Shown: piece by piece, positions 27,068 to 37,800 of the stretch
How positions within the stretch are numbered: the first letter of the stretch is position 1
Layout: each line of letters starts with the position of its first letter
Source of the DNA: Prevotella sp. tc2-28
GTDB lineage: Bacteria; Bacteroidota; Bacteroidia; Bacteroidales; Bacteroidaceae
Assembly (NCBI RefSeq): GCF_900107705.1
Contig: NZ_FNRE01000005.1
Coordinates: 158,124 to 222,123 of the forward strand
Direction: 5' to 3'
DNA: 64,000 nucleotides
Program-made: the position numbers and the translations under genes
The notes under the pieces: generated by a model
Database searches by the model: none
Seen by the model: only the letters and a program-made list of their open reading frames with translations
What the model was told of the DNA's origin: nothing

Positions 27068-28198
27068 ATGAAGAAAACCTTTTGCTTTATTACATGCATT
27101 ATTGTTTGTATGTTATTGACGACATCATGTGCAACGAAGCATGAAACTGACGGGGTCAACGATTTTCGCATCCACCGTGGAACGAACCTGAGCCATTGGC
27201 TATCACAGTCGGAAGAACGTGGCGAAGCCCGTCAAAAGCACATCCAGGAAGACGACTTTGCCCGTCTGGAGTCTTTAGGCTTCGACTTCGTGCGTATCCC
27301 CATTGACGAAGTACAATTCTGGGATGAAGATGGCAATAAGTTACCTGAGGCATGGGACTTGCTTACCAACGCCCTCGACTGGGCTCGCAAACACAACCTG
27401 CGTGCCATCGTCGACCTGCACATCATCCGTTCTCATTATTTCAATGCGGTCAACGAAGGAAACAAGGATGCCAATACCCTGTTTACATCAGAGAAGTCTC
27501 AACAAGACCTGATCAATCTTTGGCAACAGCTGTCCGAGGCGCTACATGACTATAGTAACGACTGGGTAGCCTATGAGTTCATGAACGAGCCTGTAGCCGA
27601 AGAGCACGAACAGTGGAACCATCTCATTGTCAAAGTACATGCTGCACTTCGCAAGATAGAGCCTCAGCGTACTTTGGTCATTGGCAGCAACCTGTGGCAA
27701 GGTTACGAAACCATGAAATATTTGAAGGTCCCGGAAGGTGACAAGAACATCATTCTGTCTTTTCACTACTATAACCCGATGCTCTTGACTCATTACGGAG
27801 CTCCCTGGACACCTATCGGCAAATACACTGGTAAGGTTAACTATCCAGGCATACTGGTCTCAAAAGAAGACTACGATGCTGCGCCAGACGATATCAAGCC
27901 GGAACTAAAACCATATCTCACACAAGCATGGAATATTGACAAGATTCGGACTGACTTCAAAGACGCCATTGAAGTGGCCAAGAAATACAATCTACAGCTC
28001 TTCTGTGGCGAATGGGGTGTCTACGAACCCGTAGACCGTGAGTTGGCCTATAAGTGGACCAAAGACATGCTCACCGTTTTCAAAGAGAACAATATCGCAT
28101 GGACCACCTGGTGCTATGATGCCGACTTCGGATTCTGGGACCAGCAGAAGCACGACTATAAGGACAAGGCTCTTGTAGACCTGCTAATGGCCGAATAA
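27068..28198 (+). CDS. Glycoside hydrolase family 5 lipoprotein (cellulase-like)
   Basis: The 376-residue lipoprotein (signal to TTSC, Cys-21) has a GH5 barrel with GTNLSHWL, VRIPID, VDLHI, acid/base Glu-174 in EFMNEPV, SFHYYNP and nucleophile Glu-315 in FCGEWGVY. It is only distantly related to the upstream GH5, so the two probably have complementary specificities such as endo and side-chain-tolerant attack. It is followed by susC after 39 bases. Confidence 0.9.
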   Translation: MKKTFCFITCIIVCMLLTTSCATKHETDGVNDFRIHRGTNLSHWLSQSEERGEARQKHIQEDDFARLESLGFDFVRIPIDEVQFWDEDGNKLPEAWDLLTNALDWARKHNLRAIVDLHIIRSHYFNAVNEGNKDANTLFTSEKSQQDLINLWQQLSEALHDYSNDWVAYEFMNEPVAEEHEQWNHLIVKVHAALRKIEPQRTLVIGSNLWQGYETMKYLKVPEGDKNIILSFHYYNPMLLTHYGAPWTPIGKYTGKVNYPGILVSKEDYDAAPDDIKPELKPYLTQAWNIDKIRTDFKDAIEVAKKYNLQLFCGEWGVYEPVDRELAYKWTKDMLTVFKENNIAWTTWCYDADFGFWDQQKHDYKDKALVDLLMAE

Positions 28199-28237
28199 TT
28201 CTGATTACACAATTCAAAACCAATAAATAAAATCTTT

Positions 28238-31200
28238 ATGAAACAAAACAATCGCAAAATTGCCTGTTTGGTTGCTATCGGCACACTGATGTTGCCAGCA
28301 GCCGTACTATCAGCGAAGGCTGCCCCTGCTGTCGGCGTTCAGTCTGTACAGCAGGCCGCCAAGGTGTTTGGTACAGTCACTGATGGAAAAGACCCCGTCA
28401 TTGGTGCCAGCATCAGAGTCAAGAACGGAAACCAGGGAACCATTACCGACATGGATGGTAATTTCAAACTGGATGTTGCTCCGGGCACAGAACTCATCAT
28501 CAGCTATGTCGGTTACAAAGACATCACGATCAAGGCTTCTGCCAACATGAACATCGTGTTAGAAGAAGAGAGCACTGCGCTTAATGAGGTAGTGGTGACA
28601 GCTCTCGGCATCAAGCGCGAGCGCAAGGCTCTGGGATATGCACTCTCAGAGGTAAAAGGTGAAGAACTGACCAAAGCGAAAGAAACAAATGTCATCAATT
28701 CACTGTCAGGTAAAGTTGCTGGTCTTGTTGTTCAGAATACTGCCGGTGGTGCCTCTGGTTCTACGCGCGTCCTGCTTCGTGGTAATACGGAGATGACAGG
28801 TAACAACCAACCTCTTTACGTCATTGACGGTGTTCCTTTGGACAACACCAATTTTGCAAATGCCGGTCAGTCTGGAGGCTATGACCTCGGTGACGGTATT
28901 TCTGCCATCAACCCTGATGATATTGAGAACATGACCGTGTTAAAGGGTCCTGCCGCCTCTGCACTTTATGGTAGCCGTGCCTCTCATGGTGTCATTCTGA
29001 TTACCACCAAAAAAGCTGAGAAGGATAAAGTCAGCGTCGAGTACAATGGCTCGCTGACCTTTGACTCACAGTTGGCCAAATGGGATAATATCCAGCAGAC
29101 CTATGGTATGGGATATACGGGTACTTCTATCCGTACGGCCACTTCTGGCACGAACTCCAGCTGGGGAACCAAGGCTGATGATTTCCTCGTCGAGTACTTC
29201 GACCACGAGAAACGTCCTTTCTTGATGTATCCGAACAATACCAGCGGTTTCTTCCGTACGGGTCTGACTACTCAGAACACTGCCATCTTAAGTGTCAACT
29301 CAGGTAAAACGGGCGTTCGTTTCTCTGTTACGGATATGCGCAACAAGGACATCCTGCCCAACACCCACATGAGTCGTGACAACTTCAACCTGCGTGTTAC
29401 AACAGCTGCCGGACCGGTTGACCTCGACTTTACAGCCAACTATACACGTGAAGATGTGAAAAATCGTCCTGCCTTAGGCGATTCACAAAGCAACATCGGA
29501 AAGAACCTGATGTCGCTGGCCAGCACATACAACCAAGAGTGGTTGAAGCACTATCAGAATGAGGATGGCTCCTATGCCAACTGGAACGGTAACGATCAGT
29601 ACAACAAGAACCCCTACTGGGACCTCTATAAGAATGAAAACACCTCAGCAAAAGATGTCTTCCGTCTGACTGCCAAGGCTATCTGGAACATCTCAGACCA
29701 CTTGAAGTTACAGGGTACTATTGGTACCGACATGAACTTCATGAACTTTGAGGAGTTCATCAGCATGACCACACCAGGTAAGATGGCCGGACAACTGCAG
29801 AACCAGAAATTCAACAACCGCACACTGAATGCGGAAATTCTGGCACTCTACAACAACACATTCGGTGACTTCGACGTCAATGCCACCCTCGGCGGCAACA
29901 TCTTCAAGGTCAGCAACAAGACCGATATCTTCACGGGCATGGACCAACAGATGAAGGACGTAGTGGCCATCATGAACTACGCAGAGCAGAGTATTCAACA
30001 GAACACCTACAAGAAGCAGATTAATTCTCTCTATGGCTCTGCCAGCGTAGGCTACAAGCACACATACTATCTCGAGGGGACCATTCGAGGCGACAAGTCT
30101 TCTACCTTGCCCACCTCTAATAACATCTATGTATATCCCTCTGTATCAAGTAGCATCGTTTTCTCCGAATTCATCAAGAACAAGAGCATCATCAACTATG
30201 GTAAGATACGCGCTTCCTTCGCACAGGTAGGTAGCGATACCGACCCTTACCAATTGGCACTGAACTACTCTACTGCCAAATATTCATATCCAGGCAACGT
30301 CATCGGTATGATTAACAACACGGTCATTCCTAACAAGGACTTGAAACCTACCCGTACAAACTCTTTCGAGCTCGGTTTGGAAATGAAGTTCTTCCACGGA
30401 CGCCTCGGCTTAGACGTTACCTATTACAACCAGTTGTCTAAGGACCAGATTATTCGTCTGGCCACCTCTTCAACCTCTGGTTATACCTACAGCTTGGTTA
30501 ATGCTGGTGAGATACAGAACAAGGGTATTGAAATCGCACTTAACGGCCGTGCGCTTCAGATTGGCGATTTTGCCTGGGATGCCGGCATCAATTTCTCCAA
30601 GAATAGGAACAAGGTCAACTCACTTGTCGACGGTATGAACTATTTTGAACTGGAGAAAGCTTCATGGTGCGGCGTCAGCGTAGGTGCTGAGGTTGGTAAA
30701 GACTACGGTTCGATTACCGGTAAGGATTTCAAGCGTACTGATGACGGCCAGTTCATCATCAACGCTTCGACAGGTCTGCCTGAGGTGGATGAAAAGACTC
30801 GCACACTCGGCAACGCCTCTTGGGACTGGACTGGTGGTTTCTATTCTACCTTTACCTATAAGAACTTCCGCCTCTCTGCCGGTTTCGACGTAAAGGTTGG
30901 TGCTGATCTCTTCTCGATGTCCATGCGTCAGGCTTACGAGAGCGGAAAGGCCAACGAAACACTTGAAGGTCGTGAAGCCTATTATCAGTCAGAGGAGAGA
31001 CGCAAGCAGCTTAACCTGTCCAAAGACGAGTGGGATAGTAATATCAGAACTGCCCTTTCGGCAGAGCAAGACGCCCAGAAGCGTGTCGAAATGGGCAGAC
31101 AGTATGGTTACGTGGTTCCGGGTGTCATTGACAACGGCGACGGCACCTATACACCGAACTACATTCCTGTCAACCCCGAGAACTATTGGCAGAGTGCTGC

Positions 31201-31474
31201 AAGAAACTGTCCTTCCTTGTTTATCTACGACAACAGCTATGTGAAGTGTCGTGAGATTACCTTCGGCTACACCTTCCCCGAGAAGTTGCTTAGCAAGCTC
31301 AAGGTAGTGAAGGACCTCAGCATCAGCTTCGTAGCTCGTAACCCGTTCATCATCTGGAAGAACATTCCCAACATTGACCCTGACTCTGGCTACAACACCT
31401 CTGGTCTTGGCCTAGAATACGGTTCACTGCCTTCACGCCGCAGCTATGGTTTCAATGTTAACGTTAAATTCTAA
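28238..31474 (+). CDS. SusC/RagA family TonB-dependent outer-membrane transporter
   Basis: The 1078-residue protein has the full SusC layout: signal peptide (about 1-29), carboxypeptidase-like domain (about 40-110, FGTVTDGKDPVIGASI), TonB box region, plug with LYVIDGVPLDN, GISAINPDDIENMTVLKGPAASALYGSRAS, and a 22-strand barrel ending VNVNVKF. It imports oligosaccharides through the outer membrane using TonB energy and pairs with the SusD encoded 18 bases downstream. Confidence 0.97.
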   Translation: MKQNNRKIACLVAIGTLMLPAAVLSAKAAPAVGVQSVQQAAKVFGTVTDGKDPVIGASIRVKNGNQGTITDMDGNFKLDVAPGTELIISYVGYKDITIKASANMNIVLEEESTALNEVVVTALGIKRERKALGYALSEVKGEELTKAKETNVINSLSGKVAGLVVQNTAGGASGSTRVLLRGNTEMTGNNQPLYVIDGVPLDNTNFANAGQSGGYDLGDGISAINPDDIENMTVLKGPAASALYGSRASHGVILITTKKAEKDKVSVEYNGSLTFDSQLAKWDNIQQTYGMGYTGTSIRTATSGTNSSWGTKADDFLVEYFDHEKRPFLMYPNNTSGFFRTGLTTQNTAILSVNSGKTGVRFSVTDMRNKDILPNTHMSRDNFNLRVTTAAGPVDLDFTANYTREDVKNRPALGDSQSNIGKNLMSLASTYNQEWLKHYQNEDGSYANWNGNDQYNKNPYWDLYKNENTSAKDVFRLTAKAIWNISDHLKLQGTIGTDMNFMNFEEFISMTTPGKMAGQLQNQKFNNRTLNAEILALYNNTFGDFDVNATLGGNIFKVSNKTDIFTGMDQQMKDVVAIMNYAEQSIQQNTYKKQINSLYGSASVGYKHTYYLEGTIRGDKSSTLPTSNNIYVYPSVSSSIVFSEFIKNKSIINYGKIRASFAQVGSDTDPYQLALNYSTAKYSYPGNVIGMINNTVIPNKDLKPTRTNSFELGLEMKFFHGRLGLDVTYYNQLSKDQIIRLATSSTSGYTYSLVNAGEIQNKGIEIALNGRALQIGDFAWDAGINFSKNRNKVNSLVDGMNYFELEKASWCGVSVGAEVGKDYGSITGKDFKRTDDGQFIINASTGLPEVDEKTRTLGNASWDWTGGFYSTFTYKNFRLSAGFDVKVGADLFSMSMRQAYESGKANETLEGREAYYQSEERRKQLNLSKDEWDSNIRTALSAEQDAQKRVEMGRQYGYVVPGVIDNGDGTYTPNYIPVNPENYWQSAARNCPSLFIYDNSYVKCREITFGYTFPEKLLSKLKVVKDLSISFVARNPFIIWKNIPNIDPDSGYNTSGLGLEYGSLPSRRSYGFNVNVKF

Positions 31475-31475
31475 A

Positions 31476-31482
31476 AAGGAGG
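31476..31482 (+). promoter_or_regulatory. Strong Shine-Dalgarno site of susD
   Basis: AAGGAGG 10 bases before the susD ATG, a full match to the anti-SD, rare in this genome where most genes lack one. A shorter GAGGAG precedes the SGBP gene at 33275. Together they may raise the output of the surface lipoproteins. Confidence 0.6.
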
Positions 31483-31492
31483 AGAAGAAGTT

Positions 31493-33253
31493 ATGAATAT
31501 TAAGAATATCAAGAAATATATCGTCGCTGGCATTGTTTGTCTCGGCTTGACCGCTACAACCGCCTGCAGCGACAATTATCTGGAGGAAGTGAACACCGAC
31601 GACACAAAAGCAACCTCTATTGAGCCCAGCGCACAGTTGACCACAGCCTTGCTTCAAACCTATGGCGACTTCGGTTTCATGGATACCTACCGCAGTTATA
31701 TTACTGGCTTTACCCAGCACTTTGCCGGTGGTTGGAACGTGAGCAACTATGCAGGCAGCGTACATGCCGACGACGATCAGATGCGCCTCGTTTGGGATCA
31801 GGTCTACTCTGTTGCTATCAAGAATATTGTCGATGCGATTGCCAACTCTGCTGACAAACCGAATATGAATGCCGTATTACGCATCCATCGCGCCTACCTG
31901 ATGGCTGTTCTCACCGATATCTACGGCGACCTTCCTTGTTCTGAAGCCGGACTTGGCTTCGTCTCTGGTATTGCCACTCCCAAATATGACAAGCAGGAGG
32001 ATATCTACAATTTCATCTTCGACGAGCTGGCAGCCTGTGTCGCACAATTAGGCACTGGCACCGATCGCGTAAGTGGCGATGTCACCAGTCTGAAAGGCGA
32101 TATTGCCTCATGGAAACGCTATGCCAACTCACTACGTCTGCGCTATGCCATGCGTATCAGCGAAGTCAATCCCACCAAGGCCAAGGAAGAATTCGAGAAG
32201 GCGCTCAATGCTGACGGGGGCTACATTATCTCCTCTTCTGATGATGCCTACATCGTTTACACCGATGGTCCTTTCACACTCTACGACGGTTCACGCGACC
32301 TTGACTTCCGCGTCAATGCCCTTGGCGAGATTCTCTACGGACAGGATCCTACGTCTCCCACATTCGTATGTTCCACGTTCTTCAATATTATGAATGACAA
32401 CAACGACCCACGTCTCTATCGCATCTGCCGTCACTATATCAACACTAAACGTGCAGAAACCAAGCCCGACCGCGAGTGGAATGTCGATGTTACCGACGAG
32501 GTTCTTGACTATCTGGATCGTACCGGTGATACAGAGCATCCTAATAACCCTGGTGCCGCTTGGTATAATGACTGGGTAAACGCTCCTGCCAATGCAGAAA
32601 TTCCAACCCTCGAGAAACTTGTACAACTCTATCCTGAGGCAGGTTTCGACGGCAGCAACTACCCTGCCCGTATGATGCGTCCTTTCCTCAACATCGACTT
32701 TGAAATGCCTGACCGTCCCGGCACTCTGATCAACTCTGCAGAGGTCCAATTCCTCTTGGCTGAGGCTAAGTTGAATGGATGGAATGTCAACGGCACGGTA
32801 GAAGATCACTTCAAGGCAGGTGTAGAAGCTTCCATCCAATGGTTGAATGATCACTACCTGCAGGCTGCCGAGAAGATTGGTCATGCGGAGGTAGAGGCCT
32901 TCGTCAACGGACTCGTTGCCGGTATGCTGGCTGACAATGCCAAGGAGGCCATCAACACACAAGCATGGATTCTTCACATGATGAACCCGTCAGAGGCTTG
33001 GGCTAACCTGCGCCGTTCTGACTATCCTGTGCTGATGGACCGCACAAAACTGGCCAAGTTTGACTTCACTTACGACGACAACAACCTGAACACTCCTACC
33101 CGCCTGCGCTATCCTATTCTGGAGAACCAGTACAACCACAATAACTATAATGAGGCTATCGAGCGCATCGGTTCGAAGAATGATAAAGGCGAGTATGTTG
33201 ACGACTGGCACAAGCGTCTCTGGTGGGACGTGGCAGATATCCATGTTAAATAA
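31493..33253 (+). CDS. SusD-like starch-binding-type outer-membrane lipoprotein
   Basis: The 586-residue lipoprotein (signal ending ATTAC, mature start CSDNYLEEVN) is of the SusD-like_2 type: DNYLEEVN start, TPR-like helices (AVLRIHRAYLMAVLTDIYGDLPCSEA, IASWKRYANSLRLRYAMRIS), and the C-terminal SEAWANLRRSDYPVL. It lids the SusC transporter on the cell surface and captures glycan. Confidence 0.95.
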   Translation: MNIKNIKKYIVAGIVCLGLTATTACSDNYLEEVNTDDTKATSIEPSAQLTTALLQTYGDFGFMDTYRSYITGFTQHFAGGWNVSNYAGSVHADDDQMRLVWDQVYSVAIKNIVDAIANSADKPNMNAVLRIHRAYLMAVLTDIYGDLPCSEAGLGFVSGIATPKYDKQEDIYNFIFDELAACVAQLGTGTDRVSGDVTSLKGDIASWKRYANSLRLRYAMRISEVNPTKAKEEFEKALNADGGYIISSSDDAYIVYTDGPFTLYDGSRDLDFRVNALGEILYGQDPTSPTFVCSTFFNIMNDNNDPRLYRICRHYINTKRAETKPDREWNVDVTDEVLDYLDRTGDTEHPNNPGAAWYNDWVNAPANAEIPTLEKLVQLYPEAGFDGSNYPARMMRPFLNIDFEMPDRPGTLINSAEVQFLLAEAKLNGWNVNGTVEDHFKAGVEASIQWLNDHYLQAAEKIGHAEVEAFVNGLVAGMLADNAKEAINTQAWILHMMNPSEAWANLRRSDYPVLMDRTKLAKFDFTYDDNNLNTPTRLRYPILENQYNHNNYNEAIERIGSKNDKGEYVDDWHKRLWWDVADIHVK

Positions 33254-33274
33254 ATATTTTGAGGAGAAAGAATT

Positions 33275-34642
33275 ATGATTACCAAGAATATGCTGAAATA
33301 TATTACCGCTTGTTTTGTCTGCTGCGGACTGTCTGCTGCACTGACAAGCTGCTCCAGCGATGAGGATCCGTACTTCACAGCAAGTGAAGACGATATGCCC
33401 CGCATCATCAATACCGACATGCCTGAAGGCAAGGGGGGAGAACCTGCCACCCTTCCCGGCATTGAGCGCACCACCAACTTTACCAGTGAGGTGATTGTCA
33501 CACCTGCTCACTATACTACCGTAACCTGGTACATCGATGACGAGCTGGTGGCTGAAGGTCTGAAAATCGACGTTCCCGTACTGGCTGGCGACCATATCGT
33601 GAAGGTCGTGGCCACGACCACAAAGGGATTGTCCACCTTCCGCCTCTTCAAACTCTCCGTACGTCCTGCTGCCGGTGACCCAGAATTAGCCAGCGACGGC
33701 CGTTCACGTTGGCTCACCATTGGTACGACAAAAACCATCGACTGTACAAATGCAAGCAACGTCACCAAGGTATTCATTGGCAAGACTGAGGCTAGCAATG
33801 TATCCTACGCTAACGGAAAGCTGACCTTCACCATTCCTGCTATGGAAGAGGGAGAATACCCAGTAAGCATTGAGGTAGATGGTGCCCGCTATGGTTGCGG
33901 CATGTTTACTGTCAGCAAAGATGAGTATGTTGACCCTGGCATCAAGGAGACGGTAATCTGGGAAGGTGATGTTGACATCAACTGGGGTGCTTCTAACGTT
34001 CTCATCTCTCCAGATGTTATGTCTCAAGTTCCTGTTGGTGCAACAGTACGTCTTGTTTACCAATTAGTTGATATGCCCGACGGCTACCATGCCATGCGAA
34101 TCACAACTAACTGGTGGGGCGACAATCCTGAGGATCAGGTGATTCCTCAGTTTGACCTGACAGAAGAAACACCTAACCCCTTCGAGTTTGTCTATACCGA
34201 AGAAAATAAGGCTATCGTAGACAACCGTGACGGTATGCTGATTGTGGGTTATGGATATAAACTGACCAAAGTGGTCATTGTCGAGGGTGTAGCACCTGCT
34301 GAGACGACCCTGTGGGAGGGTGATAGCGACATTAACTGGGGTGCATCTAATGTTCTCATCTCTCCAGAGACCATGGCGGAAGTACCTGTTGGTGCTACAG
34401 TAAGCCTATATTATCAAATCATTGATATGCCCGACGGCTACCATGCTATGCGAATCACGACCAACTGGTGGGGCGACAATCCCGAGGATCAGGTGGTTCC
34501 CCAGTTTGACCTGACAGACGAAACGCCTAATCCTTTCGAGTTTACCTATACCGAAGACAACAAGGCTATCGTAGACACTCGTGATGGTATGCTGATTGTA
34601 GGCTATGGATATAAACTGACCAAGGTTACGTATAAAAATTAG
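33275..34642 (+). CDS. Surface glycan-binding lipoprotein with duplicated C-terminal module
   Basis: The 455-residue lipoprotein (signal ending LTSC, Cys-26 or so) occupies the SusE/SGBP position after susD. An Ig/PKD-like domain (about 65-130), an IPT-like domain (about 140-220) and two adjacent modules of about 117 residues (225-342 and 343-455) follow. Each module has WEGDxDINWGASNVLIS, GYHAMRITTNWWGDNPEDQ and GMLIVGYGYKLTKV; conserved Trp residues suggest carbohydrate binding. I do not recognise the module as a named CBM. A terminator follows, closing the PUL. Confidence 0.88.
   Translation: MITKNMLKYITACFVCCGLSAALTSCSSDEDPYFTASEDDMPRIINTDMPEGKGGEPATLPGIERTTNFTSEVIVTPAHYTTVTWYIDDELVAEGLKIDVPVLAGDHIVKVVATTTKGLSTFRLFKLSVRPAAGDPELASDGRSRWLTIGTTKTIDCTNASNVTKVFIGKTEASNVSYANGKLTFTIPAMEEGEYPVSIEVDGARYGCGMFTVSKDEYVDPGIKETVIWEGDVDINWGASNVLISPDVMSQVPVGATVRLVYQLVDMPDGYHAMRITTNWWGDNPEDQVIPQFDLTEETPNPFEFVYTEENKAIVDNRDGMLIVGYGYKLTKVVIVEGVAPAETTLWEGDSDINWGASNVLISPETMAEVPVGATVSLYYQIIDMPDGYHAMRITTNWWGDNPEDQVVPQFDLTDETPNPFEFTYTEDNKAIVDTRDGMLIVGYGYKLTKVTYKN
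33947..34639. repeat. Tandem 354-bp duplication in the SGBP gene
   Basis: Copy 1 (33947-34300) and copy 2 (34301-34639) are aligned at codon level and by eye agree at about 85 percent of residues with nearly identical nucleotide stretches, a fairly recent in-frame duplication. Confidence 0.9.
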
Positions 34643-34677
34643 GTGTATATTAGTTAGTAGTTTTAATATTTGATGAG

Positions 34678-34718
34678 ATACTCCGAGAGTAACAAAAATT
34701 ACTTTCGGAGTATTTTAA
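34678..34718 (+). terminator. PUL terminator
   Basis: 15-bp stem ATACTCCGAGAGTAA (34678-34692) with 34699-34713, one G-U pair, 6-base loop, then TTTTAATTT. A third partial copy of the right arm occurs at 34725-34733. Confidence 0.85.
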
Positions 34719-34812
34719 TTTCTATTCGGAGTAATTGGAATTAGAACAAAGTGAACCTAACGCTTTGCCGCTCGCACTGTTCTTTGTCTGTCTTGGCGTA
34801 CTCGCTGGAGCA

Positions 34813-37800
34813 TCATACGCCTGCTTCGGATGGCAGCAGCACCACACCATGCTGCTTCTTGCCGTCCATCATAATTTTCAGCGGACGCTCGAAACGCACA
34901 TGGCGCACATACTCAGTTTCCTCGACGGCAGGCATACTGTCGAGGATTTCCTTTTGCAGTACGCCATCGCCGGTGTAGGTATTAACGGTGAAGTAACCGA
35001 CACCGAAAGAGGTGAGGTTCTGGAAGAAGTGGGTACCCTGCGATGGGTCTACATGATAGTTCTTCAGACCTGCCTCAACGATAACTCGGGCAGCGGAGAT
35101 ATGGGGCCACTTGACTGGAATGCCCAGCCAATAGTCGCTAGAGCCCCAGCGGCCCGGACCTATCAGGACATAGTTTTTATCCTCTGCCAGGAAACGACGG
35201 TTAATCTGCTCTATCTGGTCGGCAATGATGAGGTTGTTAGCTGCAGTGAAGTCATCGTCAGTCTTAACGTAGACCACATCGACCACATCCTCAGAGATGC
35301 CATGTCCCAACGAGTTGTGAGAGCGAAGCAGACACTGAGAGTCGGGAATAGCAGCCAGGTCTTCATCAAGGACCTGTTTGGAGTCGACAATAGGACGTAT
35401 CTGAAGCAAATAGAAGTCGCCAGTCGTATTATTGCCTGATCCTTGCAGGTTGCAAGCGAACTCTATCTCTACAGGACGACGCATCTCCTCTGAACCATAT
35501 TTCTGCGATAGTTGCAAAATCTCAGGCAATGGAAAAACGCCATGCTGCAAGACGCCAGAGAAGGAGATTACCTTACGGCCTCCCTCATAAATACCATCAC
35601 GGATAATCTGGTCATTGGGGTCGTAGGTTGAAGCAATGCCTTGCAGCGATTGGTCCTTGTCAGCCTCCTTCACACGCAAGTTCAGAATGTTAAAGCCATC
35701 GTCTACTTTGAAGTCGTCGCCCACATGCGACATGTCAAGTGCATAGAAACGGGTCTGAGTTTCCTTGAGAGCAGTATCCATTTCAGAAGTTTGCAGCACC
35801 TGATGGGGATGATAGGGCGACACACGAAGTGTCTGGCCACCGTCAACAATATATTTTCCTAAACCTAAGGCCAGAGATGCAATGCCCTCTTCAGCCAGTT
35901 CGTCGCCAATGGGATAGTAGTTGAGCGAACGGAGCACGCCTGAGAACGTGGGATAGAAACGGGTGCCATGCTGCTGACCAACGACCTCCTGAAGGATAAC
36001 AGCCATTTTCTCTTGGTCGATGACATTCGATGTAGCGGTCATATAGGCCTTCGAGTCCTTATAGTAGACTGAGGCATAGACGCCCTTGATGGCACATGCC
36101 AACATGCGCAGCATCTCGTATTTATCCTCTAGATAGGGAATCATATAGGTAGAGTAGATACCTGCAAAGGGTTGGTAGTGGGAGTCTTCAAGCAAGGAAG
36201 AACTGCGCACGGCAATAGGCGACTTGACAGCATCAAAGAATGTAAAGAAGTCGGCTATCAGCGCATCGGGCAACTGCGCACGCATAAAGTGTTGCAAGAT
36301 TTCCTCATCGGGGGCATCACTCAGCGCTATGGTCCACAAGTTATTGTTATCCATGAACTCGTCGAAGAAATCGGTACACAGCACCACGGTCTTTGGTATC
36401 TGCACGGTGGCATTGCCAAACTGGTTGAGCTCAGGATGCCGCTTGATGATGTTGTCAAGGAATGCCAAGCCACGTCCTTTGCCACCTAGTGAGCCATCAC
36501 CGATACGCGCAAAGTGGGCATAACGGTCGAACTTCAAACGATCGAAGACAGCTACAACACCAATGTTCTTCATGCGACGGTACTGCACGATGGCATCGAA
36601 GATGATCTGTCGGTGGGCATCCACATCCTGCAGTTTATGCCATGTAACGGTCTTCAGGAACTGGCTGACAGGGAAGATGGCACGGGCACAGAGCCAGCGA
36701 CTCATATGATTGCGGGACACGTGGTACTGGAAAGAGTCTGCGGGAATATTGAAGATATTGTCCTGCAACTCTTTCAGCGTTGCGATGCGGAACACCTCTT
36801 CGTGTGTTTTAGGGTCGCGGAAGACAAAGTCACCAAAACCCATATGCTCCTCTATCATCTGGCGCAGGTCAACATTGAACTTCTTCGAGTTCTTATCCAG
36901 AAAATCAAAACCTTCGGCCCATGCTTTATCACGATTGGCTATCTCCGAACTCTCAAGGATTAACGGCACGTACTCATCGCGCTGACGTATCTCACGCAAC
37001 AGTTTCAGACCAGCCTCGGCATCGCCCTCCTCCACGTGCGCCAAACGCCCATTCACACCCTTCATCGGGAAACGTGTGTCACTGATGACACCCAACACGT
37101 TGTCATGATACATCTCATACCAATGGATCGCTTCTTCGTACGTTGTAGCCAGCACAACCTTGGGGCGACCACGCTTACGCTGGGCCGCAGCATGGGGATT
37201 CAGTGCCTCCGTAGAGAAGTTCTTCGACTGTGCAAGGATATAGTTGTATAGGTTAGGCAACACCGACGAATAGAATCGGATGTTATCCTCCACAAGCAGT
37301 ATCATCTGCACACCGGCCTCTTTGATGTCGTGCTCAATGTTCATCTGGTCCTCTATCAGCTTGATAATGCTGAGAATGAGGTTGGTATTGCCTAACCAGC
37401 AGAACACGTAGTCGAAGATGGTCATGTCTTCATGCTCTATGCGTTTCGTGATACCGTGCGAGAATGGCGTCAGCACAACACAAGGGACATATGGTGCCAT
37501 ATGCTTCACGTCACGGGCTACGGCAAAGGCATCGTTGTCGGCATTACCGGGCATACAAATTACCAGGTCGATATCCGTAGTCGACAACACATGGCTCGCC
37601 TCCTCGGTGGTCGACACCTGCGTGAACGTGGGTGGATAACGCATACCCAGCTCCATGTACTCGTCAAAGATTTTCTCGTCAACTCGTCCATCGTCTTCCA
37701 GCATGAAGGCATCATAGGGATTGGCTACTATCAGTACGTTGAAGATACGTCGCGTCATCAGGTTAACGAACGATACATCCTTGAGGAAGAAGTTATTGAA

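Noticed and set aside
34735..35439. Plus-strand open frame opposite the end of the receiver-PPDK_N gene
   Set aside because: Shadow of a strongly supported minus-strand gene; begins inside the PUL terminator region.
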